A stretch of DNA of 64,000 bases, taken from assembly GCA_037447455.1 (NCBI GenBank), contig JBBIGQ010000002.1, positions 186,001 to 250,000 on the forward strand. The letters are read 5' to 3'. Made by a program: the position numbers and the translations under genes. The notes under the pieces are model-generated. The model worked only from the letters and a program-made list of their open reading frames with translations, was not told the DNA's origin and ran no database searches. This document shows, one piece after another, positions 1 through 8,494 of the stretch (position 1 is its first letter; each line of letters starts with the position of its first letter). The stretch is from BPGX01 sp037447455. Lineage in GTDB: Bacteria > Bacteroidota > Bacteroidia > B-17B0 > Aurantibacillaceae.

Positions 1-1827
1 GAATCATCCCTAAACGAAGCCGTAGAGAAAAAAGTTATTCATCTCCAGAAAAAAAATGAAATACTAAACAGAATTAAAACGACTCTCCAACTAAATGATT
101 TAAAAGATAGTGATTTAGTTATTGAAGCGGTCTTTGAAAATTTTGATGTAAAAGCCCAGCTTTTCCAAAATCTTTCTAAAATCGTAAAAAAAGACACTAT
201 TATTGCTACCAACACTTCTTCTTTTTCAGTAACAGAACTTTCTCAATATGTGTCTTATCCTGAACGATTTATTGGATTACATTATTTTTACCACGCAGCC
301 AAAAACCGTCTTGTAGAAGTAGTGCCAGGTGCCAAAACCAGTGAAGATGTTTTTAAAACAGCATACTACTTTTCCCTTCAGTCCGGAAAAGATCCTATTG
401 TGACAAAAGATGTGTATGGTTTTGCAATCAATCGTTTTTTTGTTCCATGGTTAAACGAATCTGTCCGAATTTATGAAGAAAAAATAGCCACTCCTGAACA
501 AATTGATTACGTCGCTATGAAGTTATTTGGAATTGGAATGGGACCTTTTGCTCTCATGAATGCTACAGGGGTTCCAGTGGCTTACCATGCTCAAAAAACA
601 CTAGAAATTTTTGGTCCATCTTACAAAGTATCTGAACTATTAAAACAACAGACGGAAAAACAAGAAATGTGGAATATAGAAAAATTTAATACCATCGACC
701 GTATTACAGAAATGTTAATTGAAAAAAGATTACTGGGTGTTGTGTTCTTTGTAGTCGCTCAATTACTAAATGAAAATGTTTGCAGCCCAACAGATCTTAA
801 CAAAGGGGCTAAAATTGGATTAAAATGGAAACTGGGTCCCATTGACCTTATGAACCAACGGCCAATAGAAGAAACCAATCAACTTATTGAAGAGTATACT
901 AAAATTTATGGGGAAAGAAAAACAAGCATTTTACCCTCCCAATTACAATTAGAATACGTATACAATCGAAAAATAAAAGATATTGGATATATTATATTTA
1001 ATCGTCCCGAAGATTTAAATGCTTTGAATGAAAATGTTTTCAGACAACTGGAAAAACAAGTAGACCAATTCAACGCTGATTCCTCTATTAATAAAATAAT
1101 CCTTACTGCCACTGGTAAAGCTTTTGTAGCAGGTGCAGATATTAAATTTTTTATAAAAAATATTGAAAATGCTCAGATTGATAAAATCGTTACATTCACT
1201 CAATATGCACAATCAGTATTAGAAAAAATAGATCAATCCCCTAAAAAAGTTATTGCCATTCTCAATGGTCTTACACTTGGTGGTGGGCTTGAATTAGCTC
1301 TTTGTGCAGATGAAATTTATGCATTACCTTCCGTAACAATGGCGTTCCCTGAAACAGGGATTGGCATCTACCCGGGGCTCGGAGGAACTCAAAGAACACA
1401 AAAAAGAATAGGAAAATTACTTACAAAATATCTAATCTTTACAGGAAAAAATTTAAATGCACAAGAAGCAAAAGAAATTCATTTGATAGATGGCATTATT
1501 TCTTTTGAAGATTATAGCACTATTTTAGAAGGAAATTTATCTTCTATTTCTGTAAAACCTCACACGCCACCTCTTCCCGATAAATGGAAAGACGTTGAAA
1601 GAAAAATGGAAAACTTCAATCCCATTGAAAATAAATTAGCAAATGATGAATTATCGAAACTATTGAGTAAAAAAGCTCCTTTGGCATTAAAGTATGCGAA
1701 TCAATTAATTGAAGAGGCAAAAGGACCGTCTTCTGAACTTCACTTTCTTAAACCTATTTTTTCAAGTGAAGACGCTTTATTAGGATTAAAAAATATTGGA
1801 AGAAACATTGAATACAAAGGGAAATGA
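1..1827 (+). CDS. 3-hydroxyacyl-CoA dehydrogenase / enoyl-CoA hydratase fusion (5' partial)
   Basis: The reading frame is open from base 1, so the gene starts before the window; the first internal ATG is at 250. The visible order is the NAD-binding dehydrogenase domain (DLVIEAVFENF, then the catalytic-His region GLHYFYHAA), the dehydrogenase C-terminal domains, and last a crotonase/enoyl-CoA hydratase domain (NRPEDLNALNE, the oxyanion-hole segment KAFVAGADIKFF, and GLTLGGGLELALCADE). It should hydrate enoyl-CoA and oxidise the 3-hydroxyacyl-CoA with NAD in beta-oxidation or its reversal. The domain order is the reverse of E. coli FadB and resembles archaeal and Bacteroidota crotonyl-CoA hydratase/3-hydroxybutyryl-CoA dehydrogenase fusions. 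korA begins 14 bases downstream, suggesting a CoA/2-oxoacid metabolism operon. Family assignment is firm; chain-length preference is unknown. Confidence 0.9.
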   Translation, partial: ESSLNEAVEKKVIHLQKKNEILNRIKTTLQLNDLKDSDLVIEAVFENFDVKAQLFQNLSKIVKKDTIIATNTSSFSVTELSQYVSYPERFIGLHYFYHAAKNRLVEVVPGAKTSEDVFKTAYYFSLQSGKDPIVTKDVYGFAINRFFVPWLNESVRIYEEKIATPEQIDYVAMKLFGIGMGPFALMNATGVPVAYHAQKTLEIFGPSYKVSELLKQQTEKQEMWNIEKFNTIDRITEMLIEKRLLGVVFFVVAQLLNENVCSPTDLNKGAKIGLKWKLGPIDLMNQRPIEETNQLIEEYTKIYGERKTSILPSQLQLEYVYNRKIKDIGYIIFNRPEDLNALNENVFRQLEKQVDQFNADSSINKIILTATGKAFVAGADIKFFIKNIENAQIDKIVTFTQYAQSVLEKIDQSPKKVIAILNGLTLGGGLELALCADEIYALPSVTMAFPETGIGIYPGLGGTQRTQKRIGKLLTKYLIFTGKNLNAQEAKEIHLIDGIISFEDYSTILEGNLSSISVKPHTPPLPDKWKDVERKMENFNPIENKLANDELSKLLSKKAPLALKYANQLIEEAKGPSSELHFLKPIFSSEDALLGLKNIGRNIEYKGK

Positions 1828-1841
1828 TAAATTTTTAAGGA

Positions 1842-3668
1842 ATGAAAACAAGGATTAAGAAAAATAACATCGTCATAAAATTTGCCGGCGATTCGGGAGA
1901 CGGCATTCAACTTATCGGATATCAGTTTACCTATAATGCCGCATTCCACAAAACAAAAGCGGTCAACTTTCCTGAATTTCCATCTGAAATTCGTGCGCCT
2001 AGAGGAACAGTAGCGGGCGTATCCAGTTTTCAAATACATTTTGGAGACGAAGAGGTTTTATCTGTCGGAGATGAATACGATGTACTGGTAGTGATGAATG
2101 CCGCTGCTTTTAAATCTTCAGTCAAGAATTTAAAGAAAAATGGAATTATTATTGCTAACACCAATGGGTTTGATAATAAAAATTTAAAACTAGCAGGATA
2201 TGACTCTAATCCCTTAGAAGAAGAGACCTACAAAGATTACAAAATTTTTGAAATCCCTATTGAAACATTAACACTGGAAGCACTCCACGATTCTCCACTT
2301 ACCAAACCAGATAAGGAACGTTGTAAAAACATGTTCGTTTTGGGTTTTGTATCCTGGTTATTTGGCTTTAAACCAGAAAATACAGATGAATTTATTAAAA
2401 CAAAATTTTCCAAAAAACCAGAACTTCGTGATGCTAATTTAAAGGCATTATGGGCGGGTTATCATTATGGTAGTACTAGTGAAAGTATTGCTGTTCAATA
2501 TGAAGTATCTGAAGCAAAAATGGAATCGGGCAAATACAGAGGTATAATGGGGAATCATGCTATTACGTTGGGATTGGTAGCCGCTTCTCAAAAAGCCAAC
2601 TTACCCCTGGTATACTGCTCTTATCCTATAACACCAGCTAGCGACATTCTTAAATTTTTATCCTCCTATCTGAACTTCGGAATTAAGACCTTTCAGGCAG
2701 AAGACGAAATAGCAGCCATGTGTGCAGCAATTGGTGCGGCTTTTGGCGGCTCTCTGTCCGTAACCGGAACCTCAGGACCAGGACTTGCTTTGAAAGTTGA
2801 ATCCATGAATCTTGCCGTTATGTTAGAACTTCCTGTGGTAATCATTAATGTTCAAAGAGGCGGCCCTTCTACAGGACTTCCAACAAAAACAGAACAAAGT
2901 GATTTGCTTTTTTCTTTATATGGTAGGCCGGGCGATTCTTTCATTCCGGTTTTAGCAGCAGCTACTCCATCCGATTGCTTTTTTATGGCATATGAAGCCT
3001 GCCGGATTGCACTAGAATATATGACACCCGTTATCATGCTATCTGATTCCTATATTGCCAATGGTGCCGAAGCATGGAAATTCCCTTCTGTAAACGATTT
3101 ACCACAACTTACTAATACCATCATTAAAAACGGTGAGAATTATCAACCTTACAAAAGAAATGAAAATCTCGCTAGATACTGGGCTATACCCGGCAACCCC
3201 AATACCATTCATAGAATAGGAGGACTTGAAAAAAAAGCAGAAACCGGTGAAGTATCTTACTTCCCCGACGATCATCAGAAAATGACAGAACTCAGAAAAC
3301 ATAAAATTGAAAATATTGTACGCACCATTCCTAAACAATCTATCACTACCGGCGAAGATAACGGAGATGTACTAATAGTCGGATGGGGATCCACTTATAG
3401 CATTATTAAAGAAGTTGTTCACGAACTCGTTCATGAAGGTAAAAAAGTATCACACACACACCTTCGTTACCTTTATCCATTACCAGAAAATCTTGGCGAA
3501 CTGATAAAAAGATTTAAAAAAATCATCATTCCGGAAATGAACACGGGTCAATTAATCAAAATTATTCGGGAAAAATATCTGGTAGACGCTATTGGATTTA
3601 ACCGTGTTCAAGGTATCCCGCTCAAACATTACGAGTTGAAAGAATACATTTTGAAACATCTATCTTAA
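1842..3668 (+). CDS. korA: 2-oxoacid (2-oxoglutarate-type):ferredoxin oxidoreductase, fused gamma-alpha subunit
   Basis: This 608-residue protein begins with the gamma domain (FAGDSGDGIQLIG near residue 15, SEIRAPRGTVAGVSSF) and continues into the alpha domain from about residue 230 (MGNHAITLGLVAAS, then the YPITP loop and TGTSGPGLALK). With the beta subunit it should oxidatively decarboxylate a 2-oxoacid to acyl-CoA and reduce ferredoxin; the fused gamma-alpha layout is that of KorA-type enzymes. The ATG at 1842 follows an AAGGA-like stretch, one of few plausible ribosome sites here. korB begins 18 bases downstream. No ferredoxin or delta subunit gene is visible nearby. 2-Oxoglutarate as substrate is inferred from family resemblance, not from a visible specificity residue. 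Confidence 0.92.
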   Translation: MKTRIKKNNIVIKFAGDSGDGIQLIGYQFTYNAAFHKTKAVNFPEFPSEIRAPRGTVAGVSSFQIHFGDEEVLSVGDEYDVLVVMNAAAFKSSVKNLKKNGIIIANTNGFDNKNLKLAGYDSNPLEEETYKDYKIFEIPIETLTLEALHDSPLTKPDKERCKNMFVLGFVSWLFGFKPENTDEFIKTKFSKKPELRDANLKALWAGYHYGSTSESIAVQYEVSEAKMESGKYRGIMGNHAITLGLVAASQKANLPLVYCSYPITPASDILKFLSSYLNFGIKTFQAEDEIAAMCAAIGAAFGGSLSVTGTSGPGLALKVESMNLAVMLELPVVIINVQRGGPSTGLPTKTEQSDLLFSLYGRPGDSFIPVLAAATPSDCFFMAYEACRIALEYMTPVIMLSDSYIANGAEAWKFPSVNDLPQLTNTIIKNGENYQPYKRNENLARYWAIPGNPNTIHRIGGLEKKAETGEVSYFPDDHQKMTELRKHKIENIVRTIPKQSITTGEDNGDVLIVGWGSTYSIIKEVVHELVHEGKKVSHTHLRYLYPLPENLGELIKRFKKIIIPEMNTGQLIKIIREKYLVDAIGFNRVQGIPLKHYELKEYILKHLS

Positions 3669-3686
3669 TTTTATCAATCACAAAAT

Positions 3687-4715
3687 ATGGAAACACTTAA
3701 CCATACCCAGACACTTAAAACAGCAAAGGATTTTGCCAGCAATCAGGAAGTGAAATGGTGCCCCGGATGCGGTGATTATGCTATCCTTGCCCAGTTACAA
3801 AAGGTACTAGCCGAACTCAATAGAAAAAATGAAGAAGTAGTTTTTGTCTCTGGAATAGGATGTTCCTCCCGTTTTACCTACTATATGAACACCTACGGTA
3901 TTCACGGCATTCACGGAAGACCAATCGCCATCGCATCTGGCTTAAAAATAGCAAGACCCGATTTGGATGTATGGGTCATTACAGGAGACGGAGATTGTCT
4001 ATCAATAGGAGGGAACCACTTTATACACGGCCTGCGAAGAAATATTGGCTTACATATCATTATGTTTAACAACCGTATTTATGCTCTTACAAAAGGTCAA
4101 TACTCCCCAACTTCCGAACAAAATAAAATCACCTACTCTTCCCCTTACGGCTCTATTGATTATCCTATTAACCCTATAGAACTAGCACTTGGAAGCGGAG
4201 CGTGTTTCGTGGCACGAACAATTGACAAAGAACTGAAACACATGAACTATATTCTGAAAGAAGCGGCGCAATTTGCAGGCACTTCTTTTGTTGAAATATA
4301 TCAAAACTGTAAAATCTTTAACGATGAGACCTTCTCCGTATTTACAGATAAAGATAAAAAAGAATCTGCCACATTATACTTAGAGGAAGGCAAGCCATTG
4401 ATATTTGGAAAAAATAAAGAATTTGGAATTGTTTTAGAAAATAACAAACCCAGATGCATTAACCTGAAAGAAAATGACATAACTATTGAAAATCTGTGGA
4501 TTCACGATACTTCTGATAAATTAAAAGCATTTTTATTGGCACAATTTTCCATGCCAGGATATGAGGAATTCCCAGCTGTATTTGGTGTTTTATATAAAGA
4601 AAACAAACCCACGTATGAACAACTTTTACTCGATAAAATAGAACAACTAAAACAAAAACGACCAGCACCAACATTGGATAAACTCCTGGCAGGTTCCAAC
4701 ATCTGGAACGTGTGA
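3687..4715 (+). CDS. korB: 2-oxoacid:ferredoxin oxidoreductase beta subunit (TPP- and Fe-S-binding)
   Basis: This 342-residue partner of the preceding gene carries the thiamine-pyrophosphate fold and the four Cys expected to hold a [4Fe-4S] cluster: C25 and C28 in WCPGCGDY, C59 in VSGIGCSSRF and C208 in EIYQNCKIF. The TPP/Mg motif GDGDCLSIGGNH is at about residues 100-111, followed by NNRIYALTKGQYSPTS, typical of KorB. It passes electrons from substrate-derived hydroxyethyl-TPP to ferredoxin. The enzyme class is oxygen-sensitive, which fits the iron- and oxygen-related genes that follow. All ligands and cofactor motifs are present, so the enzyme looks functional. Confidence 0.93.
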   Translation: METLNHTQTLKTAKDFASNQEVKWCPGCGDYAILAQLQKVLAELNRKNEEVVFVSGIGCSSRFTYYMNTYGIHGIHGRPIAIASGLKIARPDLDVWVITGDGDCLSIGGNHFIHGLRRNIGLHIIMFNNRIYALTKGQYSPTSEQNKITYSSPYGSIDYPINPIELALGSGACFVARTIDKELKHMNYILKEAAQFAGTSFVEIYQNCKIFNDETFSVFTDKDKKESATLYLEEGKPLIFGKNKEFGIVLENNKPRCINLKENDITIENLWIHDTSDKLKAFLLAQFSMPGYEEFPAVFGVLYKENKPTYEQLLLDKIEQLKQKRPAPTLDKLLAGSNIWNV

Positions 4716-4749
4716 ATACCTTATTTCATAAAACAAACCATTCTTAATT

Positions 4750-5286
4750 ATGAGATCTGACAATAAAATCACACATCTTTTAATACAAGAACATGAAATT
4801 ATTCTTCAATTAAATCAATTACTGGAAAAAATAAATGGGCTATGGAATAAAGACCCCAAAAAATTTCTTGAAGTTATTCAATTTATGATAAAATTCTGTC
4901 AGTTTTATGCCGATAAAATACACCACTTTAAAGAAGAACAAATTTTATTTCCCGTAATGATAGAACAAAACCCGATATTGGAACAAGGTGCAGTGGGAGA
5001 AATGAACGAACAACATGAAACGTTCAGAGAATATATCCAAGACATTAAAACAGCAATAGAAAATAATGACTTCAAATCAACCCATACAAGCTTTCAGAAA
5101 TATCTCGCACTCTTAGCCGATCATATTCAAATAGAAAATTTTGAAGTGTTTCCCATGGCAGATGATTTATTGACCCCTGAACTGAATGAACAACTTTATT
5201 TCAAAGCATTGGATGTAGATCTGGAATACCAAAAAGAAAAAGAAGAATTATCAAAACAAATCCAGAGTTATTTTGATATTATTTAA
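4750..5286 (+). CDS. Hemerythrin HHE cation-binding domain protein
   Basis: This 178-residue all-helical protein has the spaced His/Glu ligands of a hemerythrin-like di-iron site: H15, H59 with E63 (HHFKEEQ), H89 (NEQHE) and H125 with E129/E132 (DHIQIENFEVF). Hemerythrin-like proteins bind O2 or sense or buffer iron, oxygen or nitric oxide. There is no signal peptide, so it should be cytoplasmic. It begins 34 bases after korB and lies just before ferritin, so a role in protecting or supplying iron-sulfur enzymes is plausible, but that is inference from context. Family membership is well supported; the bound ligand is not known. Confidence 0.85.
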   Translation: MRSDNKITHLLIQEHEIILQLNQLLEKINGLWNKDPKKFLEVIQFMIKFCQFYADKIHHFKEEQILFPVMIEQNPILEQGAVGEMNEQHETFREYIQDIKTAIENNDFKSTHTSFQKYLALLADHIQIENFEVFPMADDLLTPELNEQLYFKALDVDLEYQKEKEELSKQIQSYFDII

Positions 5287-5370
5287 TTATTTGTTGTATT
5301 TTTTTCTTTTAAGGAATAAATCAAAAAACTGTTAGCATTCAAGTGGAGTAACTTGCACTAAATTTATACT

Positions 5371-5379
5371 TATATTTAC
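5371..5379 (+). promoter_or_regulatory. Bacteroidota -7 promoter box upstream of ferritin
   Basis: TATATTTAC matches the TAnnTTTAC form of the Bacteroidota housekeeping -7 element and sits 14 bases before the ferritin ATG. A TTG lies about 15 bases upstream, shorter than the usual spacing, so the -33 element is uncertain. Confidence 0.5.
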
Positions 5380-5393
5380 CCCAAAAAACTAAT

Positions 5394-5906
5394 ATGAAAA
5401 AAAACATCAACGAGGCCTTAAACAAACAAGTAACACTAGAAGCAGAATCTTCACATATCTATTTAGCAATGGCATCGTGGGCTGAAAGAAACGGCTATCA
5501 AGGTGTAGCAAACTTTTTATATCAACATTCTGATGAAGAACGTATTCACATGCTCAAACTCATTCGGTTTATCAATGAACGGGAAGGCACTGCAATTATC
5601 CCATCTATCAAGCAACCAAAAGATAACTACAAAAATTTAATTGAAATTTTCCAGAATATTTTAGAACATGAAATTAGTGTTACCAATGAAATCAATAAAT
5701 TAGTTGAAATTACATTAAAAGAAAAGGACTTCACTACTCATCACTTTTTACAATGGTACGTCAGTGAACAATTAGAAGAGGAAGCACTTGCCAGACAAAT
5801 AAACGACAAACTTAAATTAATTGGTAATGATAAAATGGGACTCTATATGTTTGACAGAGATCTTGGTGCTATGAAGCCCGCCAATGAAAACGAATCTAAT
5901 GCTTAA
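5394..5906 (+). CDS. ftnA: Non-heme ferritin
   Basis: This 170-residue four-helix-bundle ferritin stores ferric iron in a 24-mer shell. The ferroxidase centre can be read directly: E17, E49 and H52 (DEERIH), E93 (EHEIS), Q126 and E129, with Tyr23. Each is one position lower than, or the same as, its counterpart in E. coli FtnA. It has its own upstream -7 box and follows the hemerythrin-like gene, consistent with iron storage or detoxification. The length is normal and no residue is missing. Confidence 0.93.
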   Translation: MKKNINEALNKQVTLEAESSHIYLAMASWAERNGYQGVANFLYQHSDEERIHMLKLIRFINEREGTAIIPSIKQPKDNYKNLIEIFQNILEHEISVTNEINKLVEITLKEKDFTTHHFLQWYVSEQLEEEALARQINDKLKLIGNDKMGLYMFDRDLGAMKPANENESNA

Positions 5907-5964
5907 TTCATAACAGCGTATTAAATTTTTATTTTCTTGTCAGTATTTACCCAATCTAAAAAAA

Positions 5965-6885
5965 ATGATCATTCTTAACGAATGCCCCACATTTATTGAT
6001 GCTAAATCTACAGTAATTACAATAGGCACATTTGATGGAGTACACAAAGGGCATCAAATTATCTTAAAGCGCTTAGCAGAAATCAAGCAGCAAAAAAAAA
6101 TTAAAAGCATCGTTTTTACTTTTTATCCTCATCCAAGAAAAATCCTTCATTCCACAAAACAATTATCATCCATAAAATTTCTAACCACCAAAGAAGAGAA
6201 AACAGAACGGCTTCAAAATTACGATATTGACTATCTCATTTTTTGCCCTTTTACAAAAGAATTTGCTAACCAACCACCCGAAAACTTTGTCACTTATCTT
6301 GCACAAACATTAAATGTCAAACATATTATTATCGGATACGACCATCGCTTTGGAAAAGACAGACAAGGAGATATTCATACATTTATTCAACTCAAATCTT
6401 TGTATAACTTTGAAGTAGAACAAATACCAGCTGAAACGATTGACAACATCAACATAAGCTCTACTAAAATAAGACAATTTTTATCAGCAGGTGAAATTGA
6501 ACACGCTAACGAATTATTAGGATATCATTATTTTATTACTGGTAAAGTCATTAAAGGCAAACAACTGGGAAGGCAAATCAATGTCCCCACCGCCAATATT
6601 TTCATAGAAGATCCAGACAAACTTATTCCCGCCAGAGGCGTATATTGCGGACAAACAAAAGTAAAAAACAAATTCTATAAATCGGCTATTAACATTGGTT
6701 ACAATCCAACCACAGATTCTGACAACAAAGAAAAAATTGAAGTCCATTTATTAAACTTCAATGAAGACATTTACAACGAAAACATTCAAATCTTCTTTCA
6801 CAAAAAAAATCGTGATGAAAAAAAATTTGAATCATTAGAACAACTGAAAAATCAAATCTTTGAAGACATCCGATATTGTCAATAA
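5965..6885 (+). CDS. ribF: Bifunctional riboflavin kinase / FMN adenylyltransferase
   Basis: This 306-residue enzyme converts riboflavin to FMN and then FAD. The N-terminal FAD synthetase domain shows the nucleotidyltransferase signature GTFDGVHKGHQ (residues 22-32) and YDHRFGKDRQGD. The C-terminal flavokinase domain has GKVIKGKQLGRQ followed by NVPTANI and later RGVYCG. FAD is needed by the acyl-CoA metabolism next door, but the link is only positional. Length and motifs are those of an ordinary bacterial RibF. Confidence 0.95.
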   Translation: MIILNECPTFIDAKSTVITIGTFDGVHKGHQIILKRLAEIKQQKKIKSIVFTFYPHPRKILHSTKQLSSIKFLTTKEEKTERLQNYDIDYLIFCPFTKEFANQPPENFVTYLAQTLNVKHIIIGYDHRFGKDRQGDIHTFIQLKSLYNFEVEQIPAETIDNINISSTKIRQFLSAGEIEHANELLGYHYFITGKVIKGKQLGRQINVPTANIFIEDPDKLIPARGVYCGQTKVKNKFYKSAINIGYNPTTDSDNKEKIEVHLLNFNEDIYNENIQIFFHKKNRDEKKFESLEQLKNQIFEDIRYCQ

Positions 6886-6911
6886 GATATTAAGTTTTAC
6901 AAAAAAATCCT

Positions 6912-6920
6912 CATCTTTGT
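6912..6920 (+). promoter_or_regulatory. Bacteroidota -7 promoter box upstream of comM
   Basis: CATCTTTGT differs from TAnnTTTGT at one position and lies 12 bases before the comM ATG, the usual short distance in this phylum. Confidence 0.4.
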
Positions 6921-6932
6921 ATCCCAAAAAAC

Positions 6933-8477
6933 ATGTTATTCAAGACATATGGTTATGCAGTAAATGGAATTGATGCTATAAAAATTACCATAGAAACAAA
7001 CATTGCACAAGGTGTAAATTTTTTTTTGGTAGGTCTTCCCGATAGTGCCGTAAAAGAAAGTCAACAGCGCATTCAGGCAGCACTGAAAAACATAGATTAC
7101 AGAATGCCGGGCAAGCAAATCACTATCAACATGGCGCCGGCAGATATTCGTAAAGAAGGTTCAGCATACGACCTGACCATTGCAATAGGCATCCTCGCTG
7201 CATCAGAACAAATTCAAATAGAGCATCTGGAAGATAGCGTTATTATGGGAGAATTAGCATTGGATGGATCGCTAAGACCTATCAAAGGGGCCTTGCCCAT
7301 TGCGATTAAAGCCAAACAAGATGGTTTCAAAAAAATTTACTTACCCTATGAAAATGCACACGAATCCGCTATTGTCAATGAATTAGAAGTGTATCCCATT
7401 GCCCACATAAAAGAATTAATAAACCATCTGGATAACAAACAAATGTTACAACCACTCAAAATAGATATACACGAGCTTTTTCTCAAAAAATTAAACGACT
7501 ATGAATTGGACTTTGCTGATGTAAAAGGACAGCAAAACATTAAAAGAGCTCTGGAGATTGCCGCTGCCGGCGGACACAATGTCATTTTAATAGGACCACC
7601 CGGCGCCGGCAAAACTATGCTCAGCAAACGATTGCCATCTATTCTTCCACCACTTACTTTGGAAGAAGCATTGGAAACAACTAAAATACATAGCGTTGCT
7701 GGAAAGGTTGGGAAAAACATCGGATTGATTACACAACGTCCCTTTCGAACTCCACATCATACCATCAGTGATGTGGCGCTCGTCGGCGGGGGCAATTATC
7801 CTCAACCGGGTGAAATATCTCTTGCACACAATGGTGTTTTATTTTTAGATGAACTTCCCGAGTTCAAACGAACTGTCTTAGAAGTTTTGCGGCAGCCATT
7901 AGAAGACAGAGTGGTAACCATTTCTCGTGCAAAATTCTCTGTGCAATATCCCGCCAGTTTTATGTTAGTCGCCAGTATGAATCCTTGCCCTTGTGGTTAT
8001 TACAACCATCCACAAAAAGAATGCGTGTGCACACCGGCAATGGTCCAAAAATATCTGAGTAAAATATCTGGTCCGCTGATGGACAGAATAGATTTGCATG
8101 TAGAAGTAGTGCCGGTCAATTACGAAGAACTATCCGCCAGAAACATATCTTCTGAAAGCAGCAAAGAAATTCGGGAACGGGTCATAAAAGCCAGAAATAT
8201 CCAAACCGAGCGATTTAAAAATACAGATGGTATTTATTGCAATGCACAAATGCGCAGTAAAGAAATTAAGAAATATTGTTTGCTGGATGACAAAGGAAAT
8301 GCTATTTTGAAAAACGCTATGGAAAAACTGCAACTTTCTGCCCGTGCTTATGATAGAATTCTCAAAGTAGCCAGAACCATTGCAGATCTTGAAAACTTTG
8401 AAAACATTCAAGCAGCTCACGTTGCAGAAGCCGTGCATTACAGAAGTTTAGACCGCCAAAACTGGGGAGGAGAATAA
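6933..8477 (+). CDS. comM: YifB/ComM family Mg-chelatase-like AAA+ ATPase
   Basis: This 514-residue protein has an N-terminal ChlI-like domain (residues 1-160, GLPDSAVKESQQRI), then an AAA+ core with Walker A GPPGAGKT at 221-228, a Walker B region (GVLFLDELPEF) and the MNPCPCGYY segment, then a C-terminal Mg-chelatase-type domain (LSARAYDRILKVARTIADL). ComM is a hexameric helicase that promotes branch migration during natural transformation; YifB homologues are widespread in bacteria that are not known to be competent. No competence gene is adjacent. All motifs are intact. Confidence 0.93.
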   Translation: MLFKTYGYAVNGIDAIKITIETNIAQGVNFFLVGLPDSAVKESQQRIQAALKNIDYRMPGKQITINMAPADIRKEGSAYDLTIAIGILAASEQIQIEHLEDSVIMGELALDGSLRPIKGALPIAIKAKQDGFKKIYLPYENAHESAIVNELEVYPIAHIKELINHLDNKQMLQPLKIDIHELFLKKLNDYELDFADVKGQQNIKRALEIAAAGGHNVILIGPPGAGKTMLSKRLPSILPPLTLEEALETTKIHSVAGKVGKNIGLITQRPFRTPHHTISDVALVGGGNYPQPGEISLAHNGVLFLDELPEFKRTVLEVLRQPLEDRVVTISRAKFSVQYPASFMLVASMNPCPCGYYNHPQKECVCTPAMVQKYLSKISGPLMDRIDLHVEVVPVNYEELSARNISSESSKEIRERVIKARNIQTERFKNTDGIYCNAQMRSKEIKKYCLLDDKGNAILKNAMEKLQLSARAYDRILKVARTIADLENFENIQAAHVAEAVHYRSLDRQNWGGE

Positions 8478-8494
8478 TTTTTAATGTTTATAGT

